From: Solen grandis
Lineage: Eukaryota > Mollusca > Bivalvia > Adapedonta > Solenidae
Assembly: GCA_021229015.1 (NCBI GenBank)
Contig: CM037781.1
Coordinates: 63,335,316 to 63,399,315 of the forward strand
Length of the DNA stretch: 64,000 nt
Direction: 5' to 3'
This document shows, piece after piece, positions 11,032 through 20,744 of this stretch (the first letter of the stretch is position 1; the number at the start of each line of letters is the position of its first letter). The notes beneath the pieces were generated by a model that saw only the letters and a program-made list of their open reading frames with translations, was not told where the DNA came from and made no database searches. A program made the translations under genes and the position numbers.

Positions 11032-11239
11032 GTAATACGTATTTAAACCCGCGTCGGTGAATTTATGGAACGTCGGATTTTTCCATAAACGTTTTTACAA
11101 ACTACAGATCTTACATATATTTTTATTATTGATAATGAAAGAGCATTGTTTCCCGATTCTAAATATGTCTTGTTTTTGAAAAACACATTTATATTAGCTG
11201 AGATATCATGCATTTTGTACCTTGAAAATAACACATTTC

Positions 11240-11400
11240 CGACCGGAAACAGCTGATAAACGATCGGAATCCTTTGGAAAATCGATCGATTATTACCTGT
11301 CGAGATATGGCGGTCGGAAACAGCTGACCTCCTATCGGAAAATAACGATCGCTTTGTTTCTATCGAAAAAAAGCCGAACGTTCATATCCAGTCGAATAAA
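11240..11400. other. CpG-rich cluster of CGATCGGAA / CGGTCGGAAACAGCTGA motifs
   Basis: In an AT-rich setting this stretch has several CGATCG-type palindromes. A CCGGAAACAGCTGATAAACG segment is echoed by CGGTCGGAAACAGCTGACC about 70 bp later. It is not a gene I recognise; it could be the end of an old DNA transposon or a regulatory cluster within the intron. Confidence 0.35.
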
Positions 11401-11794
11401 ATCAAACATAATTAAGACAGGTTTAATTTGGAAAACGTTTGATTTATTTGTAGTTAAACGAAGAAACTAGTTTCAAAATCGCACGTTTGTTTACAAAATG
11501 CATTAACGGTACATCCGTTGTTTTAGACCAGTATAATATTGTGATCTTCAACGAACCAGATACTGAACTTGTTATTGTTGAATCTTTGTAGCTGTATGAA
11601 TAATTTCAGTTAATCCAAGTTCTACATTTTTTTTATCTGACGGTAGTCTACAGTACGTTAATTTCTAGAATAAAATGTAAGTTTTGATACAAAATGCTTA
11701 AGATTAAATGTTTATGAAAAGATAACATTAGGTCTGGGTGGTTAGTTTATTTTATATATATAGCAACAATAATGACATCAGGTTGAGAAATATA

Positions 11795-11880
11795 TATGTC
11801 CAGCCTGACCAGGAAGCAAACCAGGGCCATTCACTTTCAGGGCAAATGCTCTACTGAATGAGCTGGACAGGTCATTTACA
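11795..11880 (-). repeat. tRNA-like module (SINE head), minus strand
   Basis: On the minus strand an A-box region (AGCTCATTCAGTAGAGC) and a B-box-like GGTTTGCTTCC lie in tRNA spacing. The ends TGTCCAGC and GCTGGACA are complementary. An anticodon-like stem can be drawn, but the acceptor and T stems do not pair when numbered as a tRNA, so it is a tRNA-derived relic. Confidence 0.5.
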
Positions 11881-12034
11881 CTTATTCCTCAATGTTTAGG
11901 GTTACTTATAGGCCATTTCAATAACAATAATTGTATTTTTTATATATATATTATTAAAATGAAAAATTGTCATTTAATTTTTTTACTTTTCATATGATGC
12001 AAAAGTAGAACATAAATGAATTATGATTTTAATA

Positions 12035-12245
12035 TGGGACCTCCGTGGCCAAGACACTCACTGCATTGGTTCGAATCCCGGCAGGGTCATTCGGATTTTC
12101 ATGTAAGGAAGCCTTCCAGCTGGCTTGCAGTAGGTTGTTGGTTCTACCCAGATTCCTCAGTGCATTAGGGTTCTTCCTCCACCTGTAATTAGCTGGACTT
12201 CGCTATATGACTAAAATATTATCGCAGCTAGACGGTTAATTAAAA
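12035..12245 (+). mobile_element. tRNA-derived SINE, bivalve family 1
   Basis: The head is CCTCCGTGGCC ... GGTTCGAATCCC. The body follows the family: AAGCCTTCCAGCTGGCTTGC, TTGGTTCTACCCAG, TTCTTCCTCCACCTG, AATTAGCTGGAC, ATATGACTAAAATA. The middle of the tRNA head is shortened. Confidence 0.85.
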
Positions 12246-12284
12246 AATCAATCAATCTATTTATAATGGTTTGTTAAAAATTAA

Positions 12285-12520
12285 TGGTTTCTGTGGTTTA
12301 ATGGTTACAACTGCTGAGATTCATTCACGTAACTTCTTTCAACTGTGTGTTCGATTCCTCAGTGTCACTTTCTTCATCTTAGTAAGCCATCCAGCTCGCT
12401 TGTGGTAGGTTGGTGGTTCTGCCCGGCTGCCTATGTGTACTCATCCATGTTATTAGCTGGACATCGATCACTATATAACTGGAATACTCACAGTCGCAGT
12501 GATAGTTAACTCCAGTCAAC
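12285..12520 (+). mobile_element. tRNA-derived SINE, bivalve family 1, second adjacent copy
   Basis: It has the same order as the copy 40 bp upstream: CTGTGGTTTAATGG A-box region, GTTCGATTCC B-box, AAGCCATCCAGCT, GTAGGTTGGTGGTTCTGCCC, TTAGCTGGACATCG, ATAACTGGAATACT. It is more diverged than the copy at 12035. Confidence 0.8.
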
Positions 12521-12629
12521 ACAGTAATAAATATCACTTTCGATTTGTTTAAACAAATTCCTCTGACTTTGGTTACCAAAAAAGACTGCAATATAATGAA
12601 AATAAAATAAGCACCAGAAAATTCTAAGT

Positions 12630-12815
12630 GTGCCTACTGTTGGTGCATGGCTCAAACCAAGGACTCCTGCCGTCCTGGAGTTTCAACAATAAATATAACA
12701 CTATTAGGACATATATTCCTTTTCATACACACTACACTTCTCCCAAACCCACAACTGAAGGAACACGCCACCATGCTACTCTACCGACTGAGCTAACTGG
12801 ACAGATTTTTCTACC
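12630..12815 (-). repeat. Split tRNA-like module, minus strand
   Basis: On the minus strand TTAGCTCAGTCGGTAGAG (a good A-box) lies near 12790-12810. A GGTTTGAGCCATGC B-box-like sequence lies near 12640-12660, about 130 bp further. It looks like a tRNA-like head split by an insertion. Confidence 0.4.
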
Positions 12816-14085
12816 TACACAAACAATAAAAATCAAAATGAAATAAAAGTTTTAAATTTGTAATCAGGTGAGATAAATGTGTAACCAGTAATTTTCTGTA
12901 CCCTTGCTTACATGCATGGCCAGTGCTCTATGAATTGAGCAATTGGACCAAGTACACAAATCTCTAATAAGGGATACTTATAGACTGTAACATAATCCAC
13001 AACCAATTTAGAATAACATGTAATCCCTGAATTCACAGGAAAAAGAACAAACTATAATCCAAAGAGCAGTAATATACTGAAAAAAAGGAAATGTAACAGC
13101 CCCACATTGTAACCAATCTAGAAAAATGTGCAAACAGACCAAGCCCTGTGTTCCTAAACATTAAAATGGTACTTAAACTTGTATGATTTTCATACTTATA
13201 CTCAAACTACGCCTATTAGTTTCGATAGGGATTTAAGTATGTTCCTCAAATTAAAGCCAGAGTTTGTACTTAAGTAATTTCGAGAACACGGGACCAGGAC
13301 TCTAACTCGAGAGTCCTCACTTACATGGCAAGTTCTATACTAATGCATCTACATAACCACTTAAACCTTTCAACTTTAAGGCTATAAGTTAAGCTGTTAC
13401 ATTTCATAATGATTGAAGAAAATTTCTTGCAGCTTTAACAATTCACTTGCACTCAGGCACAGATAAATATGCATGTTGTCATTTTTGTTGAAAAACATAA
13501 CATCCTGGAAACTCTAAAATCATGGCTCATTTGAACTCAAACTAAGACCCTCTGGTACACTCTCAGTGCCAGAAATTTATTCAATGAGCTTTAGAGCTAT
13601 CTTCCATCAATTGTTTCATCCATTTAAACTTGAACTTAATTCAACCTACTTGATCTTAATTCAACCTGATCAAATTGCACATATGCACCCCAACAAAATA
13701 TTATAAGTATATTCAACACAAACAATAAAGCCATTGGCTGTGATGCATATATATTTTTTATTTATTCAACTGATGTATTATAAAGGTAGTTATCCTAACC
13801 AAACTGGGCATACATCATAATTATAATTCTAATATTCTGTTTCTTATTATGCGTAACCAACCTTCATGTGCATGTGTATTACATGTATATACAAGCATTT
13901 TGATAATACATAATTATTTATCTAGATCCATTATTCATACCTATGATTAGTTCTAGTTGTTCCATTTTGAAAATATTTAATATCTCTGGTATAACTGAGG
14001 TGTAATTCTTCATTTTTTCTTAAAAATCCTTCTTAAAAATCCAAACCCTTATTTAAGAACACATTTTTCAAGTTTTAGGGAAATA
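12816..14085. other. Repeat-poor AT-rich stretch with eroded tRNA-like pieces
   Basis: Weak minus-strand tRNA-like remnants can be made out near 12905-12950, 13290-13370 and 13550-13610. They share wording such as 'gctctatgaattgagc'. No coding exon is recognised. Confidence 0.3.
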
Positions 14086-14119
14086 TCCGGTAAAATTTAG
14101 ATTCAAAAAAAAATTTACG

Positions 14120-14285
14120 GTATTTTAGCGGCCACCTGTATTAAGCGGTCAACCTATATACAGTGGTCAGTTTTAATATTACCAAACTAGCATTTTGTTT
14201 TGTTTAACCTTCATTGACGCGGCCACCTCTGATAAGTAGTCTCTTTCTCTTATTCTCTTGAATGACCACTTAAGACAGGTTTGAC
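14120..14285. repeat. GCGGCCACCT-type dispersed repeat
   Basis: Short phrases recur: GCGGCCACCTGTATTAAGCGG, CAGTGGTCAG, GCGGCCACCTCTGATAAG, GACCACTTAAGACAGG. This wording is familiar from dispersed repeats in marine invertebrate genomes. No coding potential. Confidence 0.4.
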
Positions 14286-14939
14286 AGTATGTTAAGACAT
14301 AATTTATAGAAATGTTTACATAATCAGCTGAATCGAAACCAGTTCCTTTGGCTGAGTGCATGGTTGGAGCTGTTCCAGCCAATCCATGGTTATAAAAGAT
14401 TATTAACTCATTCATTAACAATAATGTTCTTTGGTTTTGTTTAAAACTGGTAGACCCACTGTTAGGGTAATATAATGATCAATAACTGAAGTCTTATTAT
14501 ACCACATGTCTTGTGTGATATCACAGTGATGAAGAACTATATACCTGCCTAATGTAAACAAAGACCCAAGATTACCAACATAATGTCAGTGTAAATCCAA
14601 GTAAACAAATAGACAAACAATTAGATCACAGGTGACATTGAAATGACTCTGGATGGACAATTCTGTGCATTGCGCGAATTTTGAATCTAACTAGCAATGG
14701 CAAATTGACAGGGGGACAGAGAACTCCATAAGTAAATGCCTCAATGTATTGAGGCTTTGGGTTCTTACTCTATTTCTCAGATTGAGACCACAGCCCCGAG
14801 AAGGGGGAGATAAGTCTGAGATTGTTCATCATCTATTTTAATAAGATCAAATTTATTTATTTGTTTCACTATCAAAGCAAGAAAGAACTGAAGGCTGGGC
14901 AGCTTCTTATTTTTATTATTCATTCTGAAATGATTGGTG

Positions 14940-15010
14940 TAGCTGTAGCTCACTTGGTACTGAGCATTTGCCCTTTATGTAAAAGGTCTGAGGTTTTGTT
15001 GTTGAGACAT
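14940..15010 (+). repeat. tRNA-like module, plus strand
   Basis: TAGCTCACTTGGTACTGAGC (A-box and D-arm) is followed by GTCTGAGGTTTTGTTG where a B-box should be. The first half is tRNA-like; the second has decayed. Confidence 0.45.
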
Positions 15011-15454
15011 AAACTCAAACACATGTAGCAAACTTATTGCTCCAAATCAGGCTGCACATTTTTCTGACCCTGTAACATGCGAAATATTTTTTTAAAAACC
15101 TTCAAGTCCTAACACTGATTAGAACTGTCAGCAAAATGACCGAAGTCATTGCAAATCTTAATTCTGTGAACTCATTACAATTTTTTACAGTAACAGTTTT
15201 CATATTTTAAGTACAATGTGCATATCTTTTAAGAACTGAAACAAAAGAATAGAAATAAAACTCCATAAATATACCAAACCATTTCAGCCTTTAATTATTC
15301 TATGTTCCAATGTTAATGATAATTCCTCTGCCTCTGTAATTTATACTCTACTTTTTCACTACATTGGATTGTTGAAGCTGTTATTTACAATGAAATAACT
15401 TCCAAATAATTATCATTTTATTAATTCAGTACAATGTGTTATGAACTCATTATA

Positions 15455-15538
15455 AGAGGGACAGAGAGAGAGAAAGTGGGTGGGGGGGGGGGAGTTTACT
15501 CGAGATAGAGATAGAAGGGAGGGGGGGGGTTTACTCAT

Positions 15539-15574
<36 letters not shown>

Positions 15575-16010
15575 GGTGGAGTGAGTTTACTCATGACAGA
15601 GAAAGAGAAGGGTGGGGGAGTTTACTCATGACAGAGAAAGAGAAGGGTGGGGGAGTTTACTCAAGACAGAGAAAGGGGGGGAGAGAGTTTTTTCATGACA
15701 GAGAGAAGGGGAGAGAAAGTTTATAACTCATGAAGAAGGGGGGGAGTTTACTCATGACTGAGAGAGAAGGGGGGAGAGTTTTACTTGTGACAGAGAGAGA
15801 AAGAGAATTTATTCATTAAAAGAGAGATAATTTCCATTTCTCATGAGAGAGAGAATGGGGGGGGGGAGTTTTTTCATGACAGAGAGAAGGGGAGAGAGAG
15901 TTTATAACTCATGACAGAGAGAGAAGGGGGGGGGGGGAGTTTACTCATGACTGAGAGAGAAGGGGGGAGAGTTTTACTTGTGACAGAGAGGGAAAGAGAA
16001 TTTATTCAAT
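15455..16010. repeat. Homopurine GA/G-run minisatellite of about 550 bp
   Basis: Blocks of (GA)n and G-runs alternate with the spacer GAGTTTACTCATGACAGAG. Two adjacent 37-bp units near 15590-15665 are almost identical. A longer block of about 180 bp (15665-15835) is repeated nearly exactly at 15840-16005, giving a higher-order duplication. Almost every purine lies on the plus strand. Confidence 0.9.
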
Positions 16011-16770
16011 TAAAAAGGGTATTGTCAAGTATGTATTGAATATAAGTCACCCTATTTTAATAAATTTTTTAACTTCAGTGAAGCAGAAATGCCATATGGA
16101 TTGCATTAATTGGTAAATACCTGAACTCACTGAGGAGTAGCAAACATAAAACCTGATCAACCTCCTTTAATAGACTTTTAGACTAATCTGATTTAATACT
16201 TGTTGTTCAGATCATTTCCATGTATGAGTAATACTACATGTAGTGGCAAGATCAGGAGTTTGAATCTGTAGTGTTATACAGTTTTATGTTGATGTGATGG
16301 TTTCTTGAAAATAAATGTGACTGACAGTATATCTAAGATAACATCATTCAATGACTGCATGCATGAATCAAGTTACATAGTAGATGTGTAAATTCAGGAT
16401 CTCTTTATATATATAAAGTTAAAATAACTTAGTATTGAACTTAGGAGATTTCACATAACCAATGAGATTAACTAAATAAATTAATCAATACAGTTCTAGT
16501 TACAATAGCAGTATCTTAAAATCTGTATGTCCCAAAGTAACTTCAAAGTGACTTTAACAATAAATTATCATGATAATATTAACAGAACTAAGTTTCCATT
16601 AACATTCATTTGAATTGTGTATGCTCTCATGCCTCTCCCCCCCCCCCCCACACACACAAGTTAAAATTCACTATTCACTACCTTTGGATCTGAAGTCATG
16701 TATACACACTATAATGATTCAGTAAATTCAGATATTCTGTTGCTTGCTGCAACACAGATGGATCCCATTC
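16011..16770. other. AT-rich stretch with a short C-run/CA repeat
   Basis: Nothing coding is recognised. A C13 run followed by (CA)n lies near 16635-16660. Confidence 0.4.
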
Positions 16771-16771
16771 T

Positions 16772-17090
16772 TTTAACTGTTTGTTGGGTTTAACGTCCAA
16801 CCAACAGTATTTTAGTCATTTTGAGACTATGTCTACTTGAGACAGATAAAGTGCTGCTACACTGCAGTATAACACTGTAGACATTAAGAATGTTACCACA
16901 CTCAGTCACATTACCCTGACACAAGGTTAACCAGTCCAGGAACTATCCTTATATGCTGAGCGCCAAGGAAGAGAGCTATACCAGTACCAATTTTTATGAC
17001 TTTGGTATGTCGCAGCCAGGAATCAAACCGACAACCTAGCTCCCACTCCCAAGACAGATGCTCTAACCACTCTGCAACTGGGATTATTCA
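16772..17090 (-). mobile_element. tRNA-derived SINE, bivalve family 2, minus strand, near full length
   Basis: On the minus strand the tRNA head reads GCAGAGTGGTTAGAGCATC with a GGTTTGATTCCTGG B-box. The body follows: CTGCGACATACCAAAGTC, TTGGTACTGGTATAGCTC, TTGGCGCTCAGCATATAAGG, CAGGGTAATGTGACTGAGTG, AGCAGCACTTTATCTGTCTC. The tail is GGACGTTAAACCCAACAAAC. This is the best family-2 copy for comparing the tail with the satellite at 54785-57205. Confidence 0.85.
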
Positions 17091-17229
17091 TTCTTTTGAC
17101 TATTTATTCTACATTGAATGCAGTCTGAAACAAAAAAGGTCAACAAAAGGTTAAATTAATATCAAATATCTATCCTCCATCATTAAAGAAGTATTCAGTC
17201 CAACATTTATCTCTGCCTAGGGTCTCCAT

Positions 17230-17665
17230 ATATACCCTTAGCGAAATGAAATGGTGAAAAAAGCATTAAAACTCCATTAAAACACCCTTGAAACACCATT
17301 TCATTCAGATAAATCATTGAAATACCATTTTGGGGGGCTGATTTTAATGTTTTTTCTTCATTAAAACACCATTTTTAAGAAAAAATGAAAAACAATTATT
17401 GGAATAAATGGTTTAAGTAACTGTTTTTCATTGAAACATCATTTTTTTCATTGCAGAATAAACTTACTTCTTTTATTAACATTTTGATCCATTGTTTTCC
17501 ATTGAAACACCATTTATCTTTTATAACAGAATACTCTTAGTGTATTTACATCAATGTTCACCATTGTTTTTCATTATTTAAGATTGTTTTACCATTGCTT
17601 GATATACTTGTTTTTTTCCTCAACATTTTGATTCATCGTTTTCCATCGAAAAAACACACTTTACC
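17230..17665. repeat. Cryptic dispersed repeat of CATTGAAACACCATTT-like words
   Basis: About ten variants of the word CATT(G/A)AAACACCATTT, or its half TTTTCATTG, occur irregularly over about 430 bp. They are separated by AT-rich filler and are not in strict register. The word is not a simple-sequence repeat. Confidence 0.6.
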
Positions 17666-18002
17666 ATCTCTGGATAAACTTAGCTCAACTGGCTTATACT
17701 TTTATTGACTGTTACAGCATCTAATTTTTATACCGGTTAAAATGTACATGTAAGTGCTCCACGACAGAAGAAAAAAATAATAAGAATGTGGTTGCTGACA
17801 TGGTTTATTGCATAACTGCTTCATAATCCTTACTTTACTAATCAGGAAAATCACAAACGTCGTACATCTGATACTGATCAATACTGTGAAGTTTGATCCA
17901 ATGCAAGCCAGGAGTTTTTGAGATGAAGAGCAGACAAAATTAAATTATAAGGCCATAATTCTGTAATAATTAATTCGTCTGACCTAAATGTGCCCACGAT
18001 TT

Positions 18003-18102
18003 NNNNNNNNNNNNNNNNNNNNNNNNNNNNNNNNNNNNNNNNNNNNNNNNNNNNNNNNNNNNNNNNNNNNNNNNNNNNNNNNNNNNNNNNNNNNNNNNNN
18101 NN
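18003..18102. other. Assembly gap (100 N)
   Basis: A run of exactly 100 N, the conventional size for a gap of unknown length. Confidence 0.99.
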
Positions 18103-18592
18103 AGAAGATTTTTTATAGTAGATATTTTTAAAATTTTATAAAATATACAGATTTCCTTTTAAAAAAAATTTTGAGACAAAAAAAGGAAATTTGATGATTT
18201 TATAGCTGTTTTTATATGTTTAACCGCAAGAATTTAATTTTATAAAAAAAATACAAAGAATTTGTGGTTAGATGTTCTTTATATAACACAAAATGCTTTC
18301 TTTGAATGTACAAAATGAAAAAATACCAAAGAAACACAAATTTGAAATTTCATGCATTAGGGTGCCACTACCTTAAAACCGAATATGCTCTTAATTTTGT
18401 ATGAATGATCGAACGATTGAACAGAATTCTACAATACAGGTATGCTGAGATTCAGCCAAGGTGTTCAAACTCAATTTTGAATAAAAAAAAATACATAGTT
18501 ACGGGAAACAATAATTGTATGTAGCATAAAAGCACAAAGAACTATTTTCCCTGTGATGTTCCGTAACTTTCACTTTATCATGAGGAGGAATA

Positions 18593-18706
18593 TAGTTTCT
18601 TTCGATGCAAAGGTGGCTCGTGCCTGAATATGGATTTTAGATGTGCAGATTCTGGTTATTTAGTGATGTTACAATAGTCCATATAGAATGATAGAAAGCT
18701 TGAATT
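18593..18706 (+). repeat. Left arm of a 114-bp inverted repeat
   Basis: It matches the reverse complement of 20501-20614 with only a few mismatches over 114 bp, including the shared core ATAGAATGATAGAAAGCTTG. Similarity stops abruptly at both ends of the arm. The enclosed unit is about 2.02 kb, suggesting a transposon or a local inverted duplication. Confidence 0.85.
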
Positions 18707-18829
18707 GAAAGCTTGTTTTCCTGAATTTGTGAAATTTACTTTTGAATAAAAATATACAGAAATTTAATGTTGTATAAACATATTTGCTATTTGTTTCTAT
18801 TTATTAGATCTACTTAATACATGTTAGTT

Positions 18830-19088
18830 TGTTTGTTTGTTGGATTCAACGTCCCACCGACAGTATTTCAGTCATTTGGAGACGATGTCTACTTGAGACA
18901 GATATAGTGCTGCAAAACTGCAATATCACGCAGTAGACATGTGGCATGATACAACACCCAGTCACATTATCCTGACACCGGGAAAACCAGTCATGTAACT
19001 ACCCTTATATGCTGAGCGCCAAGCAAGGGAACTATAACAGTACCATTTTTTACGACTTTGATATGTCGCGGCCGGGGATCGAACACTT
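18830..19088 (-). mobile_element. tRNA-derived SINE, bivalve family 2, minus strand, head truncated
   Basis: It has the same body as the copy at 16772: GGACGTTGAATCCAACAAAC tail, GTCTCAAGTAGACATCGTC, GTGACTGGGTGTTGTATCA, TTGGCGCTCAGCATATAAGG, GCGACATATCAAAGTCG. It ends within the B-box (GTTCGATCCCCGG), so the 5' tRNA head is missing. It lies inside the 2-kb inverted-repeat unit. Confidence 0.85.
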
Positions 19089-19107
19089 AATACTTGAAAA
19101 TAATTCA

Positions 19108-19216
19108 GTTACTAAAACACCATATATTGCGATATTTGGAATCAGATTGCGATATATTGGCCGATAAATGGTATTGCGATATATTGCAATATTGCGATAT
19201 CTTGCCCACCCCTAGC
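19108..19216. repeat. TTGCGATAT-rich element end, possibly hAT-type
   Basis: Six or so copies of TTGCGATAT/TTGCAATAT lead up to CTTGCCCACCCCTAG. Read on the minus strand this is CTAGGGGTGGGCAAGATATC, which resembles the terminus of known hAT-superfamily elements (CAGGGGTGGGCAA type). The partner terminus was not found. Confidence 0.45.
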
Positions 19217-20500
19217 CATCAAAGAGGGTATTAAACAATAGCAAAAAAACAACAACAAAAAAAACAAAAAAAAAAAAACAACAACAACTAAGACACGAAT
19301 TTCACCCATATTCAGCATACAAAGATTGGGATTTACCTCACGGAAGATTATAAGAATCCATTATGAGTGTTCACGTAGGATAAGGATATTTCACCCGAGG
19401 GTCAGAAATTTCAGACAGTGACGAGGCTCTGCATTAATGAGACATAAATATATACAAATGTTGTATTTTTTTTATTCCCATTAACGATCGTATATAGTTA
19501 CAGACGGTCAGCCTCGGTATCAACACATTGAATTGTCATTTTTTGTGTATCTTTTTCTCGCCGCTTAAGCTTTAACACATTAACATATTGGAAGAAATCG
19601 ACCTTTTAAAATAAATACGTACTAAGTACATTTTGTATGTACCAAATATCGACTTTCATTCTACTAGGAATTACATTTACTTGATGGTAGGACAAAGAGA
19701 TCCTATGAAAAATCCCACATATATTAAAATTTAACTAATTCAAGAAGGTGTCGAGACAGGACATCTGAATCGGAAGAAAAGGGTATATAATTATATTAAA
19801 AAAATCCACAACAATGTGTTGGGATGATTTCCAAACAGAATTTATTTCATATAAAGACATACTATTTGTTTATCTTGATGAAATAAAATGAGTAACAGTT
19901 CAAATTTATTGTTTCTTCTTGGGACTATTATCACATGAAAGATAGGCGAATACGTGATATATAAGATAGAGGTATCTTACAAGAGTTAAATCTTTATCTT
20001 CGTATGCAGAGTATGGAAGAATCAAAGCGTTGTGTGTCTCAAGTGGAAGAGGTATTGACGAGTAATATCCAATTGTTCATTGTAGACTATAGAAATAGAG
20101 AGAGTAAAAGTGGCGATGTGCCAATTGTTATAAGTCTGATGAAACAAATTGTGCATTCATCTTTTATATCTTGTAAAGACCATGTTAACGCAACGTTAAA
20201 GCGGGGTTATTGGCATAGCGCGAAAATTTGACCCCCGTTTAGTAAAGTTACTTTAATAAACAAAATAAAAGCGACAATACTGCTCTCTTAGCACTATCGG
20301 CGCTTTGATTTGTACTACCGAACAACGCCACAGTTTCTATCTATAGATGCAAATCGGTGGCTCCATACTGTGTCCTTAGTAACTTCAGATATATACAGCT
20401 ATCAGCCATTCCATAAGCAAGAAAATAACCCCTGTAGGTTTCTCGATAAAGCTGAGATAGCCTAATGTGATTATTAGTCAGTTACATGAATTCGAATCGG
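19217..20500. other. Interior of the 2-kb inverted-repeat unit, no recognised gene
   Basis: It contains an A/AAC-rich stretch (19240-19290) and a 75-codon open frame at 20004-20231 with no recognisable motif. The composition is otherwise ordinary. No transposase motif was seen. Confidence 0.4.
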
Positions 20501-20614
20501 AATTCAAGCTTTCTATCATTCTATATGAACTATTGTAACATCATTAAATAACCAGAATCTGCACATCTATAATCCATATTCAGGCACGAGCCAACTTTGC
20601 ATCGAAAGAAACTA
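20501..20614 (-). repeat. Right arm of the 114-bp inverted repeat
   Basis: It is the reverse complement of 18593-18706. It ends about 130 bp before the large satellite starts. Confidence 0.85.
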
Positions 20615-20744
20615 CATGTAATATACACTTAATATGATATAGAAATGCTTTTAGTTATCCTTTTACTGTATTGTAAAAGTGCGGATGTAAAATACCGCAT
20701 ACGATTATGGTGGAATATTACTATGCGAGGTCAGGGACAGATGT

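Noticed and set aside
11795..11880. Functional tRNA suggested by complementary TGTCCAGC / GCTGGACA ends
   Set aside because: When numbered from the A-box the acceptor stem does not pair; the complementarity is out of register.
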